A stretch of 64,000 bases of DNA from Lysobacter enzymogenes (GTDB lineage Bacteria > Pseudomonadota > Gammaproteobacteria > Xanthomonadales > Xanthomonadaceae): contig NZ_CP067395.1 in assembly GCF_017355525.1 (NCBI RefSeq), forward strand, positions 2,232,001 to 2,296,000. Reading direction: 5' to 3'. A program made the position numbers and the translations under genes. Under the pieces are notes generated by a model. It ran no database searches. It worked only from the letters and a program-made list of their open reading frames with translations, and had not been told where the DNA came from. Shown here in pieces: positions 36,453 to 43,413 of this stretch (position 1 is the stretch's first letter; the number at the start of each line of letters is the position of its first letter).

Positions 36453-36487
36453 CACCCTATTTTCTATCGCACTAGGATATTGGCTTG

Positions 36488-37223
36488 AGAAAACAGGGGT
36501 CAGAGTGCACTTTCCGCCCCATCCTCGGTGGACGCACACACCATGCGCGGCCGGCCGATCTTCGTCGGCCCCGCTCGCCGCTGCAACCTGGCGTTCAAAC
36601 ATTTCGCGAAATCGATCGGAGCCCAACGCATGCCGGCGCTGAAGCCGTAGACGAACCAGTCGCAGTTCTTCCGCGGTGATCGAACTCCCTACAAGTTCGC
36701 GATAGACCTTCCGTCGAGAGTCGTCGTCCAGACTCAATCCCAGATAGGCCGGATGCGACCTGATCAGTGCGTCATGCACCCCTTCGGCATTCGATCTGAA
36801 GCTTGACCATCGATAGTCCCTTGGTGCGGTGACCATCGCCGCACGCACCGGGTTGAGTTCGATGTATCGATAGCAACTCAGCACGTACGTTTCGTTGTCG
36901 ACCGGGCAAGATTTGTAGCGTCCGTCCCAGAGCGTGCCTGTGCGACCATAGCGGTCATTTACATAGCGCACATAGCGACGTACTAGCGCTTGCATCAACG
37001 TACTCACCTGCCCCACTTACGACGGCGTCAGGAGCAGATGCACGTGATTCGTCATCAGCACGTAAGCGTGGATAACGCATCCGCTACGGACGGAGAGTTC
37101 TTTCAAATCGCCCAGATAGCGGACATAGTCGACCTCCTGGAAGAAACACGGCTGACGAACATTGCCACGTTGGATCACATGTCGGGGAATACCGGGCAAA
37201 TCGATCCGGGGCAGACGAGGCAT
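36488..37223 (-). pseudogene. REP-associated tyrosine transposase (RAYT), nonsense mutant
   Basis: The frame opens at 37223 with PRIDLPGIPRHVIQRGN, then the HUH motif in TNHVHLLLTPS, and stops at TAA (37019-37017). The same frame continues at once with VGQVSTLMQALVRRYVRYV, GRTGTLWDGRYKS and YRYIELNPVRAAMV, the rest of a Y1/RAYT transposase including its tyrosine-containing helix. Without the stop the protein would be of ordinary length (about 240 aa). The C-terminal codons run into the terminal repeat (KCTLTPVF). One base change explains the break. Restarts at GTG 37016 cannot supply the HUH half, so it is probably inactive. Confidence 0.85.
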
Positions 37224-37335
37224 ATCGCGCCTCCAGGGGGGGAATTGAACGCACTATGCGGATGATTGGTCGCCAGCGTGATCCGAATTTTCCGCATATC
37301 ATCTTAAGGGAAGTGCACTCTGATCCCTGTTTTTT
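36489..37335. mobile_element. RAYT element bounded by palindrome halves
   Basis: The left end (36489-36542) is GAAAACAGGGGTCAGAGTGC continuing through CGCACACACC. The right end (37308-37335) is GGGAAGTGCACTCTGATCCC plus a T run. Joined together these ends give the solo palindrome found as full or partial copies downstream. The broken transposase fills the middle. The element is about 847 bp and lies 37 bp behind the toxin immunity gene. Confidence 0.75.
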
Positions 37336-37372
37336 CCCGCCCTCTCCATTCCTATTACTCCGCCCCTTCGAA

Positions 37373-37633
37373 ATGCGCTCATATTTCAGACACCAAATGC
37401 ATTCAATCAGCTCGGGCAAAGGATTCTTCTACTTCGAGGCGCTCGACGGAGAAATCGTCAGGCACGCAAGTGTTTTCGGCAGTGGATATAGCTGGGCAAG
37501 ACTAAAAAACAGCTACCCGCCCGACTATTTGTTCACCTGCGACCCAAGCTTCGACGGACCAATGAATGGCGATGAGTCCATCAGCGAAGAAGAATTTGAA
37601 CTCATCTGGAGAAAGGCTGGCGGACCGCTTTGA
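37373..37633 (+). CDS. orphan immunity-like protein, family A copy 1
   Basis: An 86-aa protein. Its core, GFFYFEALDGEIVRHASVFG and the C-terminal SEEEFELIWRKAGGP, matches the proteins at 37991 and 38850, so the three form one family. It is the most diverged of them and has a shorter N-terminal part. It starts 38 bp after the right end of the RAYT element; a second ATG at 37397 is also possible. Acidic, cytoplasmic and without a neighbouring toxin, it looks like an orphan antidote; that role is inferred from location. Confidence 0.6.
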   Translation: MRSYFRHQMHSISSGKGFFYFEALDGEIVRHASVFGSGYSWARLKNSYPPDYLFTCDPSFDGPMNGDESISEEEFELIWRKAGGPL

Positions 37634-37990
37634 CTGGTTTCGGCGCCATATGGTGAATACCTGCGACCCCAGGTAGTTGTGGCGCAGCGAGACTGGAAAC
37701 CGCATCGAAAGTGGGCGAAAGCGTATGCGTCACCTCAGGATTCCAAATCTGCGACTCCTGCAGCGGCTAATCTATCGGTTCAAGGCGATACCCTCGAAAA
37801 TCGAGACCATCCCGTTGAGAGCGGGGCCCTCGCTACTCAGGAAAACAGCGGTCAGAGTGCACTTTCCTCCACATCCTCATTGGACGCACACACCTTGGGG
37901 AAGTGCACTCTGACCCCTGTTTTTACAGTTTATTCTTAACGATTCACACATGAGCACCTTAGGCAGAGTTATTCGCCACGGAGAAGCATT
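37634..37990. other. gene-free spacer with a palindrome copy
   Basis: No gene is supported. A stretch at about 37776-37835 (GTTCAAGGCGATACCCTCG...) resembles the sequence at 39757-39810, pointing to a duplication or recombination within the array. The palindrome copy at 37841-37924 fills the rest. Confidence 0.5.
37841..37924. repeat. solo 84-bp palindrome
   Basis: Left arm GAAAACAGCGGTCAGAGTGC, right arm GTGCACTCTGACCCCTGTTT, with a spacer containing CATCCTCATTGGACGCACAC. The arms are near-perfect inverted repeats. It corresponds to the two ends of the RAYT element without its interior. Confidence 0.85.
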
Positions 37991-38296
37991 ATGAAAAATG
38001 AATTCTACAAATCTGAGACTTTCTCTGATCAAAGAGAATGGGGCTGGTTTTACATTGAAGTCAGAGGCCAGGAAATCGTCCGGCACGTAACCGTCATCGG
38101 CGACACGTATCGCTGGGCAGACTGGCAAGGCAGTTCCCATGACGATTACATGTTTACCGAAGCGCCCGAGTTCGAGGCCCCTGTAGAAGAAGAAAAGCCA
38201 GTAACCAAAGAGGAGTTCGAGTCGATCTGGGCCAAGGCCGGTGGACCAAAGGAATTCCGTGAAGGCCCGCCTGGGTGTTTCGACCGCGCACCATGA
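37991..38296 (+). CDS. orphan immunity-like protein, family A copy 2
   Basis: A 101-aa acidic protein with EWGWFYIEVRGQEIVRHVTV, TYRWADWQGSSHDDYMFTEA and a C-terminal KEEFESIWAKAGGPKEFREG. It is nearly identical to the protein at 38850, and the genes are also alike at the DNA level, so this is a recent duplication. It is not recognised as a named family. The gene has no toxin next to it and lies in the array behind the RHS gene. Confidence 0.68.
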   Translation: MKNEFYKSETFSDQREWGWFYIEVRGQEIVRHVTVIGDTYRWADWQGSSHDDYMFTEAPEFEAPVEEEKPVTKEEFESIWAKAGGPKEFREGPPGCFDRAP

Positions 38297-38344
38297 ATAT
38301 AGAGCCCCACCGATACTGAGGTGTTAGTGCTTGCAAGTGAAGGC

Positions 38345-38647
38345 ATGAACAAAACTGATCCGGCCGACCCCACCCTCGTGGCAAAACGAGCCATCGAGTC
38401 CGGGGCTTTATGCCTACGTAGATTTCTTGCGACGGACGCGCTACGGAAAGTAATCGATCTAGCCTTTGCGGAAGGGCGCAGCGTTGTAATCTTGCCAACC
38501 CGCCAAGCGATGCGCGCGTTCTATACCCCGCGCGGCTTCGCCTCGATTGTCGAAGAAGCGCTTAGGAGACGTCCAGACGCGGAGATCGTCATCTCTCCGG
38601 GCCTTTATGGCGGCAACCTCGTCTGCGTGATTCGTCCGATGCTCTAG
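38345..38647 (+). CDS. protein matching the N-terminal half of the 20195 protein
   Basis: A 100-aa protein. AKRAIESGALCLRRFLATDA, EGRSVVILPTRQAMRAF and GLYGGNLVCVIRPML align along their length with residues 8-105 of the protein at 20195, but the frame stops exactly where the SUKH half would begin. Either it is a free-standing version of that domain or the remains of a two-domain gene cut by the palindrome that follows 18 bp later. The start at 38345 matches the start of the homologue; 38321 is possible. Confidence 0.65.
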   Translation: MNKTDPADPTLVAKRAIESGALCLRRFLATDALRKVIDLAFAEGRSVVILPTRQAMRAFYTPRGFASIVEEALRRRPDAEIVISPGLYGGNLVCVIRPML

Positions 38648-38665
38648 CAGCACCGCATCCACAAC

Positions 38666-38749
38666 GAAAACAGGAGTCAGAGCGCACTTTCCACCCCTTC
38701 CTGATTGGACGCACACAGCTTGGGGAAGTGCACTCCGCCTCCTGCTTTT
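38666..38749. repeat. solo palindrome, diverged copy
   Basis: Same 84-bp unit with several changes: GAAAACAGGAGTCAGAGCGC on the left and GTGCACTCCGCCTCCTGCTT on the right. It lies directly behind the gene at 38345. Compensating changes are partly visible in the two arms (GGAG against CTCC). Confidence 0.8.
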
Positions 38750-38849
38750 GACCAAGCAATATCCATAGCACGCAACATCAGCACGCACCTTAGAAGCCGC
38801 AACGCGCTGTCAGAGCCAAAAGGCATATAGAGCAAAAGGCCAGAACCTG

Positions 38850-39170
38850 ATGGGCATTCCAGATGAAAGAATTGAACACTACAAATCCGAAACGTTCTCA
38901 GATGCTGGAGAATGGGGATGGTTTTACTTTGAAGTTAGAGGACAGGAAATCGTCCGGCACGTAACCGTCATTGGCGGCACGTATCGCTGGGCAGACTGGC
39001 AAGGCAGCTCCCATGCTGACTACATGTTTACCGAAGCGCCCGACTTTGACGCCCCTGCAGAAGAAGAAAAGCCAATAACCAAAGAGGATTTCGAGGCGAT
39101 CTGGGCTGAGGCTGGCGGACCGAAGGAATTCCGTGAAGGTCCCCCTGGATGCTTCGACCGGTGGTGGTGA
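38850..39170 (+). CDS. orphan immunity-like protein, family A copy 3
   Basis: A 106-aa protein nearly identical to the one at 37991 (EWGWFYFEVRGQEIVRHVTV, TYRWADWQGSSHADYMFTEA) with a different first 10 residues and a terminal RWW. The two genes are separated by the half-copy gene at 38345, so a block of about 870 bp was duplicated or the genes were reshuffled. The function is inferred from the array. Confidence 0.68.
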   Translation: MGIPDERIEHYKSETFSDAGEWGWFYFEVRGQEIVRHVTVIGGTYRWADWQGSSHADYMFTEAPDFDAPAEEEKPITKEDFEAIWAEAGGPKEFREGPPGCFDRWW

Positions 39171-39201
39171 ATAAAAAGCCCATCGCCGGCGAGGTGACCA
39201 G

Positions 39202-39230
39202 GAAAACAGGGGGCAAAGTGCACTTTCCGA
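39202..39230. repeat. left arm of the palindrome, partial
   Basis: GAAAACAGGGGGCAAAGTGC and the following ACTTTCCGA match the left arm only; the spacer and right arm are missing. It is a truncated copy just after the gene at 38850. Confidence 0.7.
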
Positions 39231-39321
39231 AATCCCATCCCAATAGACTCTCCAATCAATTCGAAGGGAGGACTAACAATCGCGTCACCACAACATCCTC
39301 CTTCACTCTCTGAGCTATACC

Positions 39322-39666
39322 ATGAGTGCTGCCAACATAGATGCTGCAAAAGCAATATACAAACTGCTCCCAACCGATCTATTTCTCGTGGCCGTTGACA
39401 GAGCCCTTCAGAAAAAGGGCTTCGGCTACAATGATTACACGTGCATATTTGGAAGAGATTCAGAGGCAGACCCTGAAGAGGAATTTGAAGGAGTCCAATT
39501 AATATTCATAGAAGAAGAAGTTAACATCTCCGAGCTGGAAGCCTATGAAGGCATTCTAAAAGCTATTGCAGAAGTTTCCGCCTCCCACCCCGAACTCATT
39601 GCCAGACTTGAAAACCCTTCCGCTCTCGTTGCTCGTAAGATTGAAACGCTTCGTAGAGTTTTTTAG
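39322..39666 (+). CDS. orphan immunity-like protein, unknown family
   Basis: A 114-aa acidic AT-rich gene with EADPEEEFEGVQLIFIEEEV and a helical C-terminal half. It has no signal peptide or membrane helix. I do not recognise it. It ends 2 bp before the next palindrome copy, so that repeat may serve as its terminator hairpin. Size, charge, base composition and position fit an immunity protein whose toxin is gone. Confidence 0.6.
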   Translation: MSAANIDAAKAIYKLLPTDLFLVAVDRALQKKGFGYNDYTCIFGRDSEADPEEEFEGVQLIFIEEEVNISELEAYEGILKAIAEVSASHPELIARLENPSALVARKIETLRRVF

Positions 39667-39668
39667 CG

Positions 39669-39751
39669 GAAAACACGAGGCAGAGTGCACTTTCCGCCCC
39701 GTACTCATAGGACCCACCCACCTTGGGGAAGTGCACTCTGCCCCCTGTTTT
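39669..39751. repeat. solo palindrome
   Basis: Left arm GAAAACACGAGGCAGAGTGC, right arm GTGCACTCTGCCCCCTGTTT with a conserved centre (CCACCTTGGGGAA). It begins 2 bp after the stop codon of the gene at 39322. Confidence 0.85.
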
Positions 39752-39843
39752 GACTAGTTCAAGGGCGATACCCCCAACATCGAGGTCGCTCAAGAACGAG
39801 GCCCTCGCGCGCCGTGTCCAGCAGAAAGGAAATGAGGTTAAGT

Positions 39844-40317
39844 ATGTTCAGAGATTGGATTGCGTCCGCGGGACTAGATCAGAAAACTCCGATTTCCGGA
39901 CTGGATGACCGCGAGGTCAATCTAGTTGAGGGCGCACAGGGAGTGAGGCTTCCGTCGACCTACAAGACGTTCTTGCGCGAATGCGGCAGGTCTGCAGGAC
40001 TATTATGCTATGACGCCAACTTCTTCTACCCGGACATTGAGGTTCTGAAGCAAAATCTTGGGGATTTGATCGAAGAGGAAGGCGTCGACTTCCAGTTGCC
40101 AGACAAAGCCTTTGTCTTCAGTGCATATCAGGGCGCGCAGTTTCAATACTTCATTTGCGATGGGAACGACGATCCGCCCGTATATCGGGTGTTTGATGAC
40201 GGCTCGGTCGAGGCAGTTTCTGATTCTTTTTCGGAATACATGCGCAAAACCGTCGAAGAGTACAGATCTGTCTTTAATGGCGAGTACGCTCAAGAGATCC
40301 TCACTCAGTTGGGGTGA
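39844..40317 (+). CDS. SUKH (SMI1/KNR4) immunity-like protein
   Basis: A 157-aa single-domain SUKH protein: ISGLDDREVNLVEGAQGVRL, PSTYKTFLRECGRSAGLL, DANFFYP and FQYFICDGNDDPPVYRVFDD. It aligns with residues 125-260 of the two-domain protein at 20195, including FLxECGRxAG and FFYP. The ATG at 39844 follows AGGAAATGAGG; starts at 39814 or 39832 are less likely. SUKH proteins neutralise diverse polymorphic toxins. With the gene at 38345 it makes up both halves of the upstream fused gene, in the same order. Confidence 0.78.
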   Translation: MFRDWIASAGLDQKTPISGLDDREVNLVEGAQGVRLPSTYKTFLRECGRSAGLLCYDANFFYPDIEVLKQNLGDLIEEEGVDFQLPDKAFVFSAYQGAQFQYFICDGNDDPPVYRVFDDGSVEAVSDSFSEYMRKTVEEYRSVFNGEYAQEILTQLG

Positions 40318-40783
40318 TTGAAGCGCTATCGATAGAAAGGCTGGCAAGCGGTCGAATCCCGATGGCAACATGATTCGCCTCGTGTCCAAAGCCCTGAGCC
40401 TCGCGCGCAAGCCACGGCGGCTCGCGCGCCACCCGCCCGGCTTGCGCGCAAGGTTCCTTGGCTTGCGAACGCAAGGTTCCGCGGGTTGCGCGCAAGGCCA
40501 AATGCCTTGCAATCGGCTATTAAAGGTTCGCGGGCAAGACGATTCGCCCCGATCGCAACGCACAAAGACTCGGAATCGCAAGGCTCGACGGCTTGCGGTC
40601 GGGTGTTTGGGGCTTGCGCCCGGCATGGCGCGGGTCGGCGACGACACTCGGCGCCTTGCGTTCGGGATAAATCGGATCGCGCGCGACGCTTGAAGACTTG
40701 CGCGCAAGGTCGAAGCGCCTACGTTCGCACCGAAACCAAAGGCCGCCGCCGGCCGGACGGCGACCGGTGGGCGGTGAACGGGC
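40318..40783. other. low-complexity region with degenerate GCAAGG repeats
   Basis: No real gene is supported. From about 40385 to 40710 short motifs such as CTTGCGCGCAAGG and GGCTTGCG recur at irregular 15-30 bp steps on both strands. The open frames here translate to Arg/Ala-rich strings without ribosome sites. It may be a decayed repeat array or a palindrome-rich spacer. Confidence 0.5.
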
Positions 40784-41023
40784 TTAGTCGGAGCGGATCG
40801 TCTGGAGGTTGCCGTGGACTTGGTCGGCCCAGAGGCGGAACACGCGGGCCAGGGCGCGGCGGCGCGATTGTTCGGGTTTGCGGATTTCAGGCGATGGGGT
40901 GGCTGGGTCGATGGTTTGGGCGATGCCGATCAGTTCGTCGCGGAAGGCTTGCAGGCCGTGGTACGCGTCGGCGGGCAGCAGGACGTAGTCCGCGGGCGGC
41001 GCGGATGTGGTTCTTCGGGGCAT
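40784..41023 (-). CDS. XAC0095-like small protein
   Basis: A 79-aa protein with DYVLLPADAYHGLQAFRDEL and a C-terminal helix RALARVFRLWADQVHGNLQT. The pattern (Y-x-LLP-x-A-x-x-x-L-x-x-x-R near the start, a helical tail) fits the XAC0095-like family of Xanthomonads, of unknown function. The start is well set by GGAGAGGAG, 7 nt upstream. A long structured leader precedes it. It is the only intact minus-strand gene within the orphan array and interrupts it. Confidence 0.6.
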   Translation of the reverse strand: MPRRTTSAPPADYVLLPADAYHGLQAFRDELIGIAQTIDPATPSPEIRKPEQSRRRALARVFRLWADQVHGNLQTIRSD

Positions 41024-41081
41024 ATGCGGTACTCCTCTCCATGAGCCTGTAGCCCGCGCTGCGCGGATGCGCAGGCGGGAT

Positions 41082-41253
41082 GTCGGGAGGCTAGAAACCG
41101 CACACAGACGGCGGGCTTATTCCCCTTTCGGGTGTTGTATTCACCGCCCTCCCGACGCTGACATGCGCCGAGCTTGCGCCCAAACTTCGGGCACAAAAAA
41201 CCCACCGGCTTGTCGGAGGTGGGTACCGCTGTGTGAAGGAGTTTCTAGGCTCC
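41082..41253 (-). ncRNA. structured leader with alternative pairings before the XAC0095-like gene
   Basis: Three stems can be drawn on the minus strand. GGAGCCTAGAAAC (41253-41241) can pair with GTTTCTAGCCTCC (41098-41086) with one mismatch. GTCGGGAGG (41156-41148) pairs perfectly with CCTCCCGAC (41090-41082), and these use the same CCTCC. An intrinsic terminator lies between (41224-41195). The coding start follows 59 nt later. This is the geometry of an attenuator or riboregulator, or of a small inverted-repeat element. Confidence 0.45.
41195..41224 (-). terminator. intrinsic terminator inside the leader
   Basis: On the minus strand ACCCACC and GGTGGGT form a stem around TCCGACAAGCC, followed by six T residues. 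It lies upstream of the XAC0095-like gene, not behind any recognised minus-strand gene, so it could end transcription early. Confidence 0.65.
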
Positions 41254-41676
41254 GGCGCCAAGACTGCTACTCAAGCTATTGCCCTGTCAATGGACAATCG
41301 CCGATTTTCGCTGTTCACCCTAAGCTCTCCGCGTATTGCTGCATTGAGTGCACGCGAATGCTGTGCAAGTTCGATCCGCGCCCTCTGAAACGGCGCGAGT
41401 CGTGGCCAGAGGCATACGCATGAAGTGAGCGGTTCGATGCGGGCGGGAAGGTGCGTTGTCGCGACTTGCGCCGCTCCTACAGGGAGTTGACTGTGGCTCG
41501 CACTGCGCGTGAGGTACGTCAATGTAAAAGAGCGCCCTTAGGAGATGGACGACGGTACTGCCTACCCTGTGGCCAGTGGCCCGACGAACTGAGCAGCGCT
41601 TGCACCGCGCGTCAAAAAAGGTTTACGTAACAAGAGATCGCATCATCGGCATCCACCTTCAACGGCAGCGCCTCAA
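41254..41676. other. gene-free spacer with one REP unit
   Basis: No gene is supported. A single REP-like unit at 41455-41483 (GTCGCGACTTGCGCCGCTCC TACAGG) belongs to the family seen at 43302 and 60846. The last 60 bp become AT-richer and should hold the promoter of the gene at 41677. Confidence 0.45.
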
Positions 41677-41964
41677 ATGGGCATCTACTACTTCCTCTGC
41701 TGCAAAACCTGCGAAACAGCTATAGACCTCGGAAAGAAGATCGCAAAAAAGGACGGCACCCTGGTCATGCAAGGGCTTTTCTCCGAAGAAGGGCTGAAAT
41801 GGCTAAGCGGAGATCTAGTCTGGATCGCCGTTCAGAGCTTCCTTCAGATCCATGAAAACCATGAGCTCATTTTTGTAAGCGATGAAAATCTCCCGGAAGT
41901 ACACACTTACGAGAACACAGAAGCCGATGAATTATTGAAAGGGCCAAACAAAGGCCAGCACTAG
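41677..41964 (+). CDS. orphan immunity-like protein, unknown family
   Basis: A 95-aa protein that opens with GIYYFLCCKTCETAIDLGKK, with three cysteines close together, and includes EGLKWLSGDLVWIAVQSFLQ. I do not recognise the family. AT-richer than the core genome and isolated, it fits the array of orphan antidotes; this is inference from context. Confidence 0.58.
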   Translation: MGIYYFLCCKTCETAIDLGKKIAKKDGTLVMQGLFSEEGLKWLSGDLVWIAVQSFLQIHENHELIFVSDENLPEVHTYENTEADELLKGPNKGQH

Positions 41965-42062
41965 AAACACGACGACCACTTGGCACCGCTAGCTGATCCG
42001 TTTACTCACGGTCGCCCAGTTCGCTTTATGCATGAAGGATCGCCATTACGGACCGGAAAAGA

Positions 42063-42146
42063 GAAAACAGGGATCAGAGTGTACTTTCCGCCCCATCCTC
42101 ATTGGACGCACACACTTTGGGGACGTGCACTCTGACCCCTGTTTTT
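42063..42146. repeat. solo palindrome
   Basis: Left arm GAAAACAGGGATCAGAGTGT, right arm GTGCACTCTGACCCCTGTTT, spacer with CCATCCTCATTGGACGCACA. It ends 26 bp before the next gene. Confidence 0.85.
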
Positions 42147-42172
42147 CAAAACTTCATCGCCTGCCCAGTCCA

Positions 42173-42652
42173 ATGAACAATCAAAATATAACCTTGGATC
42201 TGTATTCCTATGCAATTCCCAGCGAATTCGACAACGCAGTCAGGATAGGACTCGGGCTTAGCGCGTCCGACGCCCCGGGCGGAAGATACAATAAGTACTT
42301 CCATGCAATTTCCTTATCCGCAACGCCGACCAACATAGAGGACCTCTGGATAAACATCCACCAAGTAGAGGAAGGCATTGCATCGGAGTATATTTTTGGC
42401 GACTACGGATGGGCACTTCACGTCACAAGAGACAGAGTTAGATTCGAAAATGACGACTTTGAAGAGATCAACAACAGAGAAGATAGCTCGTTCGAATACC
42501 CAGAATTTAAATGGGCTTTTATGGCCTGGTGGGAATTTTTGCTCACCCCCGAAATTTCCGAAAATGAGCATTACGCCTTCAATCTCCCTCTGAATACTAT
42601 ATGCAAGCTACAGCGCCCCGGCGGCCTCCTCAGTAAATCAGCACAACTCTGA
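42173..42652 (+). CDS. orphan immunity-like protein, unknown family
   Basis: A 159-aa AT-rich gene. It includes LDLYSYAIPSEFDNAVRIGL, SEYIFGDYGWALHVTRDRVR and YPEFKWAFMAWWEFLLTPEI and is rich in aromatic and acidic residues. No signal peptide is present. I do not recognise it. The frame is open upstream into the palindrome, but the ATG at 42173 is the first start outside the repeat. Confidence 0.6.
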   Translation: MNNQNITLDLYSYAIPSEFDNAVRIGLGLSASDAPGGRYNKYFHAISLSATPTNIEDLWINIHQVEEGIASEYIFGDYGWALHVTRDRVRFENDDFEEINNREDSSFEYPEFKWAFMAWWEFLLTPEISENEHYAFNLPLNTICKLQRPGGLLSKSAQL

Positions 42653-42719
42653 GGCACGATGCATTTGAGTTATCGATAAATCAAATGCGAAAAACGGGGA
42701 GAAACATAAAGCAGGGAAA

Positions 42720-42798
42720 GAAAACAAAGATCAGAGTGTGCTTCCCACCCTATCCTCATTGGACACACCTTGGGAAAATGCACTCTGCCCCCTGTTTT
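42720..42798. repeat. solo palindrome, diverged copy
   Basis: GAAAACAAAGATCAGAGTGT on the left and ATGCACTCTGCCCCCTGTTT on the right, with a spacer shortened by about 4 bp. It separates the genes at 42173 and 42855. Confidence 0.8.
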
Positions 42799-42854
42799 CT
42801 CGGCTATTCTTTGCTTACTTCAAAGGCTGACCGGTTCCGAATCGAGTGACCGCA

Positions 42855-43253
42855 ATGGAAAAGTTCGATTTCGCCGCAGCCCAAAGCGTCGCCTTCGCAG
42901 AATTCTGCCGCCTGTACCCCGACCGGGAGCTGCAAGCGTGGCTATCGAAACACGCGACGGCCGCTGGAAACCAGCCGGTCAAGGGCGTGTGGACAATCGA
43001 GTTCCTGGTCTATCCAACGCCGCAACTGCGCGAGGGCGAATACGTCGGAATCAGCGCTGGCCGAAAGGTCAGGATGCTCGACGATCCTAAGAGCGGCCAG
43101 CCTCAGGTCATCCTGTCCAGCGGGGACGATGCGCGCGGCGAGGTGGTTTTCAGCATTACGCTGGATGCGAATACGCGCGAGATGCGGCTGGGGGAATGTG
43201 CGGATTTCGCGCAGTTCGATTTCAGCCGGTATGGGCTGGTGGAGTGGATGTAG
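42855..43253 (+). CDS. orphan immunity-like protein, unknown family
   Basis: A 132-aa protein with EKFDFAAAQSVAFAEFCRLY, GVWTIEFLVYPTPQLREGEY and a C-terminal FAQFDFSRYGLVEWM. Its GC content is nearer to the core genome than that of the preceding genes. The ATG at 42855 is used; a GTG at 42846 would add three residues. No family was recognised. It is the last intact gene of the array. Confidence 0.58.
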   Translation: MEKFDFAAAQSVAFAEFCRLYPDRELQAWLSKHATAAGNQPVKGVWTIEFLVYPTPQLREGEYVGISAGRKVRMLDDPKSGQPQVILSSGDDARGEVVFSITLDANTREMRLGECADFAQFDFSRYGLVEWM

Positions 43254-43301
43254 CGCTTGGCAGAGGACGAATCCCTGAGGGCTTCGTCGCATGTGCGGCT
43301 T

Positions 43302-43330
43302 CGCGGTCGCGGCTTGCGCCGCTCCTACAG
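43302..43330. repeat. REP unit
   Basis: CGCGGTCGCGGCTTGCGCCG followed by CTCCTACAG, the same family as the paired REP elements near 60.9 and 61.9 kb. It lies directly before the truncated gene at 43414. Confidence 0.7.
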
Positions 43331-43413
43331 GGAGGCACGGCTTGCACTGTTCTTCCGGCGCCCACGAAGAAATGACGCAGTCCGCTGGCAGCCACCAAAT
43401 CTTGAAGCGTTGA

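Noticed and set aside
36198..36488. Extension of the transposase frame into the toxin immunity gene
   Set aside because: The codons beyond the terminal repeat are antisense to the 36060 gene and have no transposase similarity; the frame stays open by chance.
37677..37939. Two short overlapping plus-strand frames
   Set aside because: Both run through the palindrome, have no ribosome site and resemble no neighbour.
40003..40707. Arg/Ala-rich frames on both strands over the GCAAGG region
   Set aside because: Part of them is antisense to the SUKH gene and the rest is low-complexity sequence; no start signal.
41254..41640. tRNA or other stable RNA before the leader terminator
   Set aside because: No cloverleaf or conserved T-loop could be drawn on either strand.
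36489..42798. CRISPR array
   Set aside because: The repeated units are palindromes of about 84 bp at spacings of hundreds to thousands of bp separated by genes, not short direct repeats with equal spacers; no cas genes.
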